A stretch of DNA of 8,473 nucleotides from positions 1-8,473 of the forward strand of contig QWRL01000096.1 of assembly GCA_003670425.1 (NCBI GenBank), given 5' to 3'. Shown here piece after piece: positions 1 through 6,440 of the stretch (position 1 is its first letter; every line of letters starts with the position of its first letter). The notes under the pieces were generated by a model. That model searched no databases and was not told where the DNA came from. It was given only the letters and a program-made list of their open reading frames with translations. A program made the translations under genes and the position numbers. The stretch comes from Chloroflexota bacterium. Its GTDB lineage: Bacteria; Chloroflexota; Anaerolineae; Anaerolineales; UBA11657.

Positions 1-7
1 CCCCCCA

Positions 8-34
8 CCCCAATGAAAAACACCACCATTGGGG
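8..34. repeat. Hairpin next to the palindrome cluster
   Basis: The arms CCCCAATG (8-15) and CATTGGGG (27-34) are perfectly complementary around an 11-base A/C-rich loop. This hairpin directly abuts the first GGGCGAAA palindrome at 35. It may be part of the same repeat element or a terminator for a gene beyond the left edge. No gene is visible on this side, so its role is unknown. Confidence 0.4.
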
Positions 35-54
35 GGGCGAAATATTTTTCGCCC
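35..54. repeat. AT-centred palindrome, copy 1 (REP-like)
   Basis: The 20-mer GGGCGAAATATTTTTCGCCC has perfect 8-bp arms, GGGCGAAA and TTTCGCCC, around a TATT loop. It is the exact reverse complement of the copy at 140-159. The bases that follow it, with ACGTGCGCCA, resemble those after copy 2 (ACGTGTGCCA). That suggests a dispersed repeat family rather than a one-off hairpin. Short extragenic palindromes of this type are common in large environmental bacterial genomes; assignment to a named family is not possible from this window. Confidence 0.7.
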
Positions 55-77
55 GCACGTGCGCCACCCAACCGCCG

Positions 78-91
78 GCGCCAATTGGCGC
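78..91. repeat. Perfect 14-bp palindrome
   Basis: GCGCCAATTGGCGC is a perfect palindrome lying between the two inverted 20-bp repeats. Slightly wider, GTGCGCC (59-65) pairs with GGCGCAC (87-93), an alternative stem. It could be a protein-binding site or simply the middle of a folded REPIN-like element. Confidence 0.4.
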
Positions 92-139
92 ACCACACAT
101 TGTGGTCGCACAAAATTTGCCCCTGCATCACGGTTGTAC

Positions 140-159
140 GGGCGAAAAATATTTCGCCC
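140..159. repeat. AT-centred palindrome, copy 2 (REP-like, inverted)
   Basis: The 20-mer GGGCGAAAAATATTTCGCCC is the exact reverse complement of the copy at 35-54, 85 bp away. The stem extends past a single mismatch: GTA (136-138) can pair with TAC (161-163). Two inverted copies flanking a short spacer is the arrangement called a REPIN in other bacteria. The spacer contains no gene. Confidence 0.7.
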
Positions 160-247
160 CTACGTGTGCCAATGATGTCCGATCAACCTCGGTTCGCCCG
201 GGCGTGCGCGTTGGGTGCCTCGCCACAGCGGCGCGCGCCTTAACGCA

Positions 248-275
248 AGACACCGGGCTCTGCAGCCCGGTGTCT
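248..275 (-). terminator. Strong hairpin after hppA, probable terminator
   Basis: Twelve-base arms AGACACCGGGCT (248-259) and AGCCCGGTGTCT (264-275) pair perfectly around a 4-base loop. It begins 24 bases past the stop of the pyrophosphatase gene, where a transcription terminator is expected. In the minus direction the stem is followed by TGCGTTAAGG, so there is no proper U-tract. It may end transcription weakly, act with Rho, or protect the mRNA 3' end. Confidence 0.55.
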
Positions 276-299
276 GTTCAACCAATTGCAATCTAGCGC

Positions 300-2669
300 C
301 TATGCAGCAACAATGTCGCGCTTGGAATGCATCACTGCCCACACCAGCGCACCCAGCAGCACCAAGCCAAACAAAACCGTCCACACGCTCATGCTTGTAA
401 ACGTAATGATGATCGGCGCAATGATCACCGACACCAGATTCACCACCTTGATCATCGGGTTCAGCGCCGGACCGGCCGTGTCCTTTAGCGGGTCGCCCAC
501 GGTGTCGCCCACCACCCCGGCCTTGTGCCGCTCGGAATTCTTGCCGATGTTCTTCTCCGGCTGGCGCGGCTCGTCTTCCACAATTTTCTTGGCGTTGTCC
601 CACGCGCCGCCGGCATTGGACATAAACACCGCCAGCAGCTGCCCGGAAACAATGATGCCCGCCAGAAAGCCGCCCAGCGCTTCCACGCCCAGGAACAACC
701 CCACCAATATCGGCGGGATCACGCCCAGCAGCGCCAGCGCAATCAGCTCATTCTGTGCCGCAGCGGTGGAGATGGCCACGCACTGCTTGTAGTCCGGCTC
801 CTTAAAGCGCGGCGAGCCTTTCGGCTCCAGCACGCCATCGCGAAACTGCCGGCGCACTTCCTCCACTATCAGGCCAGCGGCGCGGTTGACGGCGTTGATG
901 CACAACGAAGAAAACATCCATGGCAGCGCGCCGCCCAGCAGCATGCCAATGAACACCACTGGCATGGAGATGCGGATGCCGGTTTCGCTGAAAAGCTGCG
1001 CAAATGGCAGCGCATTTCCGGCAGCTTGCGCCGCAGCATTTGCGGCCTGCTGCACCTTGGTCACATCTGTGATGAACGAGCCAAACAACGCCACGGCGGC
1101 AATCACCGCCGAGCCAATGGCCACGCCCTTGGTGATCGCCTTGGTGGTGTTGCCCACCTCATCCAGCTGGCTCATCACTTTGCGCGCCTTCTCGTCCATG
1201 CCCGCCATCTCGCCAATGCCGTTGGCATTGTCAGAGATCGGGCCAAAAGAGTCCATTGCCACATTGTTGCCGGTAAGCGTGAGCATGCCGATGCCGGTCA
1301 TGGCCACGCCATACAGCACATACGCCACCTGCTCCGCCGGCGTGCTGCCCATGCCGGAAAAAATTATGGTGGAAGAGAAGATGGTGCCTGCAATCACAAT
1401 CACAGACCACACGGCGCTTTCATACCCCTGCACAAAGCCGGAAATGATGGTGGTGGCGGGCCCGCCAGTCAGGGACTTGACGATATTTTTTACCGGCGCA
1501 CTGTGCGTGCCGGTGAAGTATTCGGTCACCTTCTCAATCAGGATCGCCAGCACCACGCCGGTGATCACCGCCAGCACCGGGCGCCACCAGCCACCGGGAA
1601 CTTCCCCCAGACTGTTCTGCGGGCCAAGCACACCCATGTAGTAATAGCCGGCTGCCGCAAACATCACACTAGACATGATGGCCGCATACAGAAAGCCCCT
1701 GGAGATCGCCTTGAAGGCGTCGCCGCCATCCTCCATCTCCGGAGTTTTCACAAGGTACGTGCTGATCATCGAAGACAGCACACCGATGCCGCGCACCATC
1801 AGCGGGAATACGAACCACTCGCTGTGGCCGGTCATTGCCGTCAGAGCCAGGCCCAGGATCAGGCCGGACACGATGGTGACCTCGTAAGACTCAAAGATGT
1901 CCGCCGCCATGCCGGCGCAATCGCCGACGTTGTCACCCACCAGGTCGGCAACCACGGCCGCATTGCGCGGATCGTCCTCTTCCAGGCCCTGTTCCACTTT
2001 GCCCACCAGATCCGCACCCACGTCGGCCGCCTTCGTAAAAATACCACCGCCCACGCGCATAAACAGCGCCAGCAGCGTGCCGCCAAAACCAAAGCCCAGC
2101 AGCGCGTCCGGCGCTGCCTTGCCCAGCACAATAAAGATGATGGTGCCGCCGAACAAGCCCAGGCCATCTGTAAGCATGCCGGTGATGGTGCCGGAGCGGT
2201 ACGCAATGCGCAGCGCACCGGAAAAGCTGTGGCGGCTCTCGGCTGCCACGCGCACGTTGCCCTCTACCGCCATGCGCATGCCAATCTGGCCCACCGTCAG
2301 CGAGAAGCCTGCGCCCATCACAAACGCTATCGCCCGCGCAAACGCAACCAGCAGCGTTACGCGCCCCGCATCGTCAATGCCCAGTTTCGCAAAATGCTCC
2401 ATCGCTTCGGTTGTTGGAGGCACAATGTACACAGACAGGAACAGCGCCACGGTCAACACCGCAATCAACGGCACAATGCCGCGCACCTGCCGGTTCAGGT
2501 AAGCATTGGCGCCGGACTTGATCCAGCCCCACACTTCCTGCATTTTTGCAGTGCCCTTGTCCTCGCCCAGAATTTGGTTGCGCAAAAAGATGGCGTAGCC
2601 AAGCCCCACCAGCGACATCGCCAGCACCAGCCAGATTGCATTTTGTTCGAATGGATTTAGTTCAGACAT
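300..2669 (-). CDS. hppA: Membrane-bound proton-translocating pyrophosphatase, K+-independent type
   Basis: This 789-residue integral membrane enzyme couples hydrolysis of pyrophosphate to two phosphates with proton export across the cytoplasmic membrane. Length and ~16-helix character are normal for the family. Substrate and Mg-binding motifs are intact: DVGADLVGK (residues 216-224), EDDPRNAAV (231-239), GDNVGD (245-250), DSFGPISDNANGI (473-485) and the C-terminal GDTVGDPLKDTAGPALN (721-737). The segment GNTTKAITKG (506-515) has Lys at 510 and Thr at 513. Family work assigns Lys at this site to K+-independent H+-pumps, whereas K+-dependent enzymes have Ala. The ATG start is supported by AAGGA nine bases upstream. 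The enzyme would salvage energy from biosynthetic pyrophosphate. It lies downstream of terC on the same strand but appears to have its own promoter. H+ rather than Na+ specificity is inferred. Confidence 0.97.
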   Translation of the reverse strand: MSELNPFEQNAIWLVLAMSLVGLGYAIFLRNQILGEDKGTAKMQEVWGWIKSGANAYLNRQVRGIVPLIAVLTVALFLSVYIVPPTTEAMEHFAKLGIDDAGRVTLLVAFARAIAFVMGAGFSLTVGQIGMRMAVEGNVRVAAESRHSFSGALRIAYRSGTITGMLTDGLGLFGGTIIFIVLGKAAPDALLGFGFGGTLLALFMRVGGGIFTKAADVGADLVGKVEQGLEEDDPRNAAVVADLVGDNVGDCAGMAADIFESYEVTIVSGLILGLALTAMTGHSEWFVFPLMVRGIGVLSSMISTYLVKTPEMEDGGDAFKAISRGFLYAAIMSSVMFAAAGYYYMGVLGPQNSLGEVPGGWWRPVLAVITGVVLAILIEKVTEYFTGTHSAPVKNIVKSLTGGPATTIISGFVQGYESAVWSVIVIAGTIFSSTIIFSGMGSTPAEQVAYVLYGVAMTGIGMLTLTGNNVAMDSFGPISDNANGIGEMAGMDEKARKVMSQLDEVGNTTKAITKGVAIGSAVIAAVALFGSFITDVTKVQQAANAAAQAAGNALPFAQLFSETGIRISMPVVFIGMLLGGALPWMFSSLCINAVNRAAGLIVEEVRRQFRDGVLEPKGSPRFKEPDYKQCVAISTAAAQNELIALALLGVIPPILVGLFLGVEALGGFLAGIIVSGQLLAVFMSNAGGAWDNAKKIVEDEPRQPEKNIGKNSERHKAGVVGDTVGDPLKDTAGPALNPMIKVVNLVSVIIAPIIITFTSMSVWTVLFGLVLLGALVWAVMHSKRDIVAA

Positions 2670-2678
2670 TTTTCAGCG

Positions 2679-2683
2679 TCCTT
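2679..2683 (-). promoter_or_regulatory. Ribosome binding site of hppA
   Basis: AAGGA on the minus strand ends nine bases before the ATG at 2669. It fixes the start of the pyrophosphatase at MSELNPFEQN. Confidence 0.7.
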
Positions 2684-2718
2684 GCGTATTTTAAAGATTT
2701 AGATTTGCAGGCACAAAC

Positions 2719-2739
2719 AGCCCCTCGTTTAGAGGGGCT
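2719..2739 (-). promoter_or_regulatory. Stem-loop at the 5' end of the hppA leader
   Basis: AGCCCCTC and GAGGGGCT form an 8-bp perfect stem with a 5-base loop. Given the proposed promoter at 2750-2779, transcription would start near 2743. The hairpin would then sit within a few bases of the mRNA 5' end, about 50 bases before the start codon. It could stabilise the transcript. The alternative reading is a terminator for the upstream terC gene, but no clear U-tract follows on the minus strand. Confidence 0.5.
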
Positions 2740-2749
2740 ACAGCGACAA

Positions 2750-2779
2750 ATTTTACCGGATGGGGCGAGATTGTGTCAA
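2750..2779 (-). promoter_or_regulatory. Probable sigma70-type promoter of hppA
   Basis: On the minus strand a perfect -35 box TTGACA (2774-2779) is separated by 18 bases from TAAAAT (2750-2755), which matches the -10 consensus at five of six positions. The expected start site is near 2743, giving a leader of about 74 bases. The promoter overlaps the last codons of the annotated terC frame, and the terC stop at 2753-2755 lies within the -10 box. Confidence 0.6.
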
Positions 2780-3922
2780 GAATTTTTTTTCGGCCGCGGG
2801 CTGTAAAAATAATCGGGCGGGTGCCAGCGCCCGGCAGCGAGCGGGCTGCGCGCAAAGCATTCTGCCGCCGTTGCCTGGCTGGCTGCCCGCCCGCAAACTC
2901 GCTGCGCTATTGTGCGTCGTCGGGCGCAGTTGCAGCCACCGCCCGGTGCTGCGCAGCAGCGAAGCCCCCACGCCCAGCATCAGCGCCAGTGCAATGAACC
3001 CGAGCGCCGCCGCCGTTGGCAAATGCATCCACAATGAAAGCGTCATCTTTACGCCAACGAAAACCAGAATGGCTGAGATTGCATGCTTGAGATAGTAGAA
3101 CCGGTTCTGCATGTCCGCCAGCAAAAAGTACAGCGCGCGCAGGCCAAGAATGGCAAATGCATTTGACGCAAACACAATAAAGCGCGCGCGGCTGATGGCC
3201 AGCACCGCAGGCACCGAGTCCACCGCAAAAATAACATCCGCCACCTCAACCACAACCAGCACGGCCAGCAACGGCGTCGCCAGCAATTTGCCGCTCCGGC
3301 GCGTAAACATTTTTTGCCCGTCAAATTCATCTGTGCTTGGCACCAGCCGCCGGAACAGGCGCAGTGCCGCCATTTCGCCGGGGTCCAACGGCTTTCCATC
3401 CGACCGCAAAAGCTTGATGCCGGTATAAATCAGGAACACGCCGAACACCACCAGCAAGTATTCAAACCGCTCAATCACCGCCACGCCGGCCACGATAAAC
3501 ACGAAGCGCATCACCAGCGCGCCAAAGATGCCCCAGAAGAGCGTGCGGTGCTGGTACTCAAGCGGCACCCCGAAGTGCGCAAAAATCACTGCCCACACGA
3601 ATACGTTGTCAACCGAGAGGCTCTTTTCGATCAGATAGGCACTGAGATACTCCATGGCTGCCGCAGTGCCTTTGCCTTGGTCCGCAAACATCCACGCGAT
3701 GACGCCTGCGAAGGCGAGACCCAGACCGATCCACCCCGCGCTCTCGACTGCGGCTTCGCGAAACTCAACAACATGCGCCCGCCGGTGAAAGATGAACAGG
3801 TCGATCAGGAGCGCCGCCGTTATTACGCCGATCAACATCGGCCAGCCCCAAACCGGGACCGTAATGTCCGCAAACTTTCCGGCATCGGCCGGCGCGGCAA
3901 AAATTGATTCGAGAAATTGCAT
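2753..3922 (-). CDS. TerC/Alx-family integral membrane protein with an atypical C-terminal tail
   Basis: This protein has 389 residues and several hydrophobic helices. TerC-family hallmarks are present: EKSLSVDNVFVW (99-110) and EVADVIFAVDSVPAVLAI (226-243), whose acidic residues are thought to line a metal path. Relatives such as E. coli Alx (about 320 residues) are linked to manganese export, pH response or tellurite resistance; the substrate here is not known. The family-like part ends near residue 325-330. The last ~55-60 residues are Arg/Ala/Pro-rich, not membrane-like, and extend through a GC-rich inverted repeat into the probable hppA promoter. In another frame a stop lies at 2907-2909, which would give a normal ~338-residue protein ending ...RPDDAQ. 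I therefore suspect a frameshift or sequence error near the 3' end. The ATG start at 3922 has only a weak AGG upstream. No Mn riboswitch was recognised in the short leader. Confidence 0.9.
   Translation of the reverse strand: MQFLESIFAAPADAGKFADITVPVWGWPMLIGVITAALLIDLFIFHRRAHVVEFREAAVESAGWIGLGLAFAGVIAWMFADQGKGTAAAMEYLSAYLIEKSLSVDNVFVWAVIFAHFGVPLEYQHRTLFWGIFGALVMRFVFIVAGVAVIERFEYLLVVFGVFLIYTGIKLLRSDGKPLDPGEMAALRLFRRLVPSTDEFDGQKMFTRRSGKLLATPLLAVLVVVEVADVIFAVDSVPAVLAISRARFIVFASNAFAILGLRALYFLLADMQNRFYYLKHAISAILVFVGVKMTLSLWMHLPTAAALGFIALALMLGVGASLLRSTGRWLQLRPTTHNSAASLRAGSQPGNGGRMLCAQPARCRALAPARLFLQPAAEKKFLTQSRPIR
2834..2905. repeat. Imperfect long inverted repeat in the terC 3' region
   Basis: GCAGCGAG (2834-2841) pairs with CTCGCTGC (2898-2905). 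Inside this, CGGGC (2842-2846) pairs with GCCCG (2885-2889), with an unpaired bulge on the right arm. The structure lies exactly where the terC reading frame stops looking like TerC. It fits a terminator or extragenic palindrome better than protein-coding DNA. Confidence 0.4.
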
Positions 3923-4186
3923 TGTAATGAACCTGATGCTGCGAGAGTGCCTTATTTGCAGCCGCGCTGATTGTATCCACTAAAATTCGGTTGCGCCCAC
4001 GCGGCCGGGTGCGCGCAGCTTGCGCAGCTGCCCTCGTAATTAATCGCGCCTATGCGCTGCAAGCGCTTCAAAATAAACAGCGCAGCCTGCGCCAGCCGGC
4101 AGCCAGCGGCGCACGTGTGGTACTGTGCACCCGCATGGGCTGGCGCCCGCCCGGCCCGCCCACCGCCTGCAATTGGAAACCTGTGC
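3923..4186. other. Divergent intergenic region between terC and the MFS gene
   Basis: These 264 bases separate two genes transcribed away from each other, so both promoters should lie here. On the minus strand TACAAT (3970-3975) could be a -10 box for terC, giving a leader of about 40 bases, but no good -35 box is at the right distance. A small hairpin GCAGCT/AGCTGC lies at 4015-4031. No convincing plus-strand promoter was found. An upstream extension of the MFS frame to an ATG at 4052 is possible but encodes Arg/Ala/Pro-rich sequence unlike the family, so it is treated as non-coding. Confidence 0.4.
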
Positions 4187-5563
4187 GTGAATAAAAAATC
4201 TGAACCAACCGCGGTGCGCCAGCCAAGGCAGCGCCCCGCCGGCATGGCTGGCTTTGTTATTGTGTGGCTCGGGCAAATGATTTCCGTGCTCGCCAGTTCC
4301 ATGAGCCAGTTTGCGCTCACCATCTGGATTTTTCAGGAGACGCATAGCGCCACCGCGCTGGCATTGATGCAGGTGTGCTTCAGCGCGCCCTTGCTGCTGA
4401 TCACGCCGCTGGCCGGCGTAATGGTGGACCGCCACAACCGCAAGCTGATGATGATGGTCAGTGACCTGGGTGCGGGCCTGGCCACCGCGCTGGTGCTGCT
4501 ACTGCGCGCGCTCGGCCAGCTAGAAATTTGGCACGTGTATGTTGCTGCCGTCATTTATGGCCTGGGCTTGGCGTTCCAGTGGCCGGCATATTCTGCGGCA
4601 ATCACCAGCATGGTGCCCAAGGCGCAATATGGCCGCGCCAACGGCATGATGCAGCTGGTGGACAGCGGGCCGGGCGTGCTGGCACCGCTGCTGGCCGGCG
4701 CCCTGCTGCCCGTGATCACACTCACCGGCATTCTGCTGTTTGATGTAGCCACCTTCTGCATCGCCATTGGCGCGCTGGCTCTGGTGCATGTGCCCCAGCC
4801 GGCGCGCAGCAGCGCCGGTGCGCAAAGCAGCGGCAGCGTGCTCAAAGAATCCGTTTATGGATTCAAATATATTTTTGCGCGCCCAAGTTTGCTTGGGCTG
4901 CAGTTAATATTCTTTTTCGGAAATTTTTTTGCAGCGATGGGCGGCACGCTGATTGCCCCCATGATTCTTTCGCGCACCGCAGCCAACGGCCTGCTGCTCG
5001 GCTCGGCGCAAACTGCCGGCGCCATCGGCGGAGTGGTCGGCGGCATCTTGATGAGTGCCTGGGGCGGGTTTAAGCGGCGGGTGCATGGCGTGCTGCTGGG
5101 CTGGCTGGCGGCCGGCATCGGCATGGCCATCGTCGGCCTGCAAGGCGGATTGCCCGTGTGGATAACCGGCCTGGTGTGCATGGCGCTGGTTGACCCATTG
5201 ATCAACGGCTCCAATCAGGCCATCTGGCAGGCCAAGGTTGCGCCCGATGTGCAAGGGCGCGTGTTTGCAGCGCGGCGCATGATTGCGCAGCTCAGCAGCC
5301 CTATTTCTCCGTTGATTGCAGGCGCTGTGGCGGACTTTATATTGGAGCCGCAGCTGCGTGCCGCCGGTGGTTTATCCGCAGCCTTTGGCTGGCTGGTGGG
5401 CAGCGGGCCGGGCGCCGGCATGGGTTTGCTGATTATATTTTGCGGGCTGTGCAGCATTGCGGCCGGCAGCGCCGGCTATTTCAGGCCCGCCATCCTGCAC
5501 GCCGAAACAATTTTGCCGGACCACGATCAACCCGTGCCAGCACCGGCGGAACCCGCATGCTAG
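4187..5563 (+). CDS. Major facilitator superfamily exporter
   Basis: This 458-residue protein is a proton-coupled efflux pump of the inner membrane. It has a short basic N-terminus, then about twelve hydrophobic helices. The MFS motif A between helices 2 and 3 is clear: GVMVDRHNRK (77-86). A central cytoplasmic loop around residues 203-232 divides the two halves. Overall it resembles the MFS_3/EntS and macrolide-efflux group, whose members export siderophores or drugs; the substrate cannot be predicted. The GTG start is chosen because GGAAA (4175-4179) lies seven bases upstream and the protein then begins at the usual point before helix 1. An ATG at 4244 is a later alternative. The tail after residue 440 is Pro-rich and probably cytoplasmic. 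The gene stands alone on this strand, divergent from terC and convergent with the small genes to its right. Confidence 0.9.
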   Translation: MNKKSEPTAVRQPRQRPAGMAGFVIVWLGQMISVLASSMSQFALTIWIFQETHSATALALMQVCFSAPLLLITPLAGVMVDRHNRKLMMMVSDLGAGLATALVLLLRALGQLEIWHVYVAAVIYGLGLAFQWPAYSAAITSMVPKAQYGRANGMMQLVDSGPGVLAPLLAGALLPVITLTGILLFDVATFCIAIGALALVHVPQPARSSAGAQSSGSVLKESVYGFKYIFARPSLLGLQLIFFFGNFFAAMGGTLIAPMILSRTAANGLLLGSAQTAGAIGGVVGGILMSAWGGFKRRVHGVLLGWLAAGIGMAIVGLQGGLPVWITGLVCMALVDPLINGSNQAIWQAKVAPDVQGRVFAARRMIAQLSSPISPLIAGAVADFILEPQLRAAGGLSAAFGWLVGSGPGAGMGLLIIFCGLCSIAAGSAGYFRPAILHAETILPDHDQPVPAPAEPAC

Positions 5564-5588
5564 GCGGCCGCAGCAGCCCACCGGCCGC
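5564..5588 (+). terminator. Hairpin directly after the MFS stop
   Basis: GCGGCCG (5564-5570) pairs with CGGCCGC (5582-5588) around an 11-base loop, starting at the base after the stop codon. There is no T-run behind it, so intrinsic termination is uncertain. Confidence 0.3.
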
Positions 5589-5660
5589 GGGGATCACTGC
5601 TTGGGCCGGCGGATGTTCTTCAAGCAGCGCGCTGAATTTAATGCCGCGCAGTTGGTTGCG

Positions 5661-5704
5661 GCGCGGCGCGCTGGCACAGCGGGTGGAATGGTGGCACGCC
5701 GCGC
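5661..5704. terminator. GC-rich inverted repeat in the convergent gap
   Basis: GCGCGGCG (5661-5668) and CGCCGCGC (5697-5704) could form a stem with a 28-base loop. It lies between the 3' ends of the MFS gene and the small minus-strand gene, so it could serve either. The sequence here is very GC-rich and such matches arise easily by chance. Nothing else is seen in 5564-5725. Confidence 0.2.
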
Positions 5705-5725
5705 AAGCGCAGCTGCGGCGCCGGC

Positions 5726-5914
5726 TTACTTCGGAGTTTTAAGCTGCGCCGGAGCCTGCAGCACTTGAATTTCCTGCTCTAGCTGGCGCATGCGCGCGCA
5801 CAGGCTGACACGCTGCTGCTCCAAGTGTTTGATCATTGCGCGCAGCTGAACCGCGCGCGCGATGTTTTGCGGTTGCGGCCGCGCCCGGGCTGTAGTAGCC
5901 ATGTGCGTATACAT
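5726..5914 (-). CDS. Small coiled-coil protein of unknown function (62 aa)
   Basis: I do not recognise a family. The first ~20 residues are polar with Arg, Pro and Gln. From about residue 20 to 53 there is a heptad-like pattern (AVQLRAMIKHLEQQ, then MRQLEQEIQVLQ) typical of a single amphipathic coiled-coil helix. There is no signal peptide or membrane segment. It starts 18 bases after the stop of the preceding small gene, and GGTGG about 12 bases upstream of the ATG could be a ribosome site, so the two are probably co-transcribed. A second in-frame ATG at 5902 lacks a ribosome site. It may partner with the larger coiled-coil protein upstream. Short length leaves a real chance it is not expressed. 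Confidence 0.5.
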   Translation of the reverse strand: MYTHMATTARARPQPQNIARAVQLRAMIKHLEQQRVSLCARMRQLEQEIQVLQAPAQLKTPK

Positions 5915-5932
5915 GCAACATGCATGCCACCA

Positions 5933-6310
5933 TCAGCGCACCCACGCTCCAAGGCGCGCCTCCGCGCGCAAATCACGCAGTTGCGCATACAGCGCCAGCT
6001 TGGTGGCCATGCTATCCGGACGGCCCAGAAACCTGCACTCAGAATAAATGTCGATCCGGGTTTGCAGGTGCGCGAGAATCCTTGTGTAGCAGGCCGCGAT
6101 GCGCGCAGCCAATTGGTGGCGGTCTAAACGCAGCGCGTGCACCCGATTGCGCAGCGGCTCGGTGGCCGCGCCGCGCCGCATGCGCGTATGCGCCTCCAGC
6201 TCGGCCAGTTCGGCGCGCGCCGCGCGCAGCGCAACATCCAGCTGGCGCAGCTGCTTGCTGTGCAGCGCAAGCGCTTGCTTCAACTCGTTCAAATATTGCT
6301 GGTTGTCCAA
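5933..6310 (-). CDS. Small helical/coiled-coil protein of unknown function (125 aa)
   Basis: No family was recognised. The protein is almost entirely helical by composition. Residues 5-41 show regular Leu/Ala spacing with many charges (LNELKQALALHSKQLRQLDV, then ALRAARAELAELEA), a convincing coiled coil. A break follows near 42-50, then a second helix at 52-85 (LRNRVHALRLDRHQLAARIA). The C-terminal part includes Cys at 74 and 92 and a last helix, LYAQLRDLRAEARL. No signal peptide or membrane helix is present, so it is likely cytosolic. The only start in this frame after the upstream stop at 6371-6373 is TTG at 6310, without a clear ribosome site. It is preceded by a good promoter about 65-90 bases upstream and followed by a second small coiled-coil gene. 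Confidence 0.6.
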   Translation of the reverse strand: MDNQQYLNELKQALALHSKQLRQLDVALRAARAELAELEAHTRMRRGAATEPLRNRVHALRLDRHQLAARIAACYTRILAHLQTRIDIYSECRFLGRPDSMATKLALYAQLRDLRAEARLGAWVR

Positions 6311-6374
6311 CGCTAAGATTGCTGCGGCGCAGGGCGAGGCACATTCAGTGCCCCACGCCAGCCAAGCTGCCTAA

Positions 6375-6403
6375 ATATTATCGAACCGGGCGCGGATTGT
6401 CAA
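6375..6403 (-). promoter_or_regulatory. Probable promoter of the two small coiled-coil genes
   Basis: On the minus strand a perfect TTGACA (6398-6403) is followed after 17 bases by TAATAT (6375-6380), four of six matches to the -10 consensus. The predicted start near 6368 leaves a leader of roughly 57 bases to the TTG codon. It lies 38 bases past the stop of the SLH protein, so the small genes are likely an independent unit. A modest hairpin GCAGCC/GGCTGC (6408-6423) sits between the SLH stop and the promoter. Confidence 0.55.
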
Positions 6404-6440
6404 CGGGGCAGCCGGCGGGCTGCGCTGCGGGTGCGGGCTG

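Noticed and set aside
886..1641. 251-codon plus-strand frame opposite hppA
   Set aside because: Another antisense shadow. The Met/Pro/Thr-rich product has no recognisable domain, and the minus-strand protein explains the region fully.
525..2660. Long open frame (711 codons) on the plus strand opposite hppA
   Set aside because: It is the antisense shadow of a clear pyrophosphatase gene. Its translation is rich in His, Arg, Gln and Ala with no family features, as expected from the complement of a GC-rich gene.
3314..3907. 197-codon plus-strand frame opposite terC
   Set aside because: Antisense of the TerC coding sequence, with His/Arg-rich low-quality protein and no supporting start signal.
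3923..4186. Possible manganese (yybP-ykoY) riboswitch upstream of the TerC gene
   Set aside because: Such riboswitches often precede TerC/Alx genes, but I could not find the conserved loop sequences. The likely leader of ~40 bases is also too short.
6039..6344. Alternative minus-strand ORF with an ATG and a GGGG upstream, overlapping the 125-residue ORF
   Set aside because: The translation is Arg/Ala/Gly-rich and disordered, while the overlapping frame shows regular heptads. It is kept only as a possible reason for poor translation of the TTG start.
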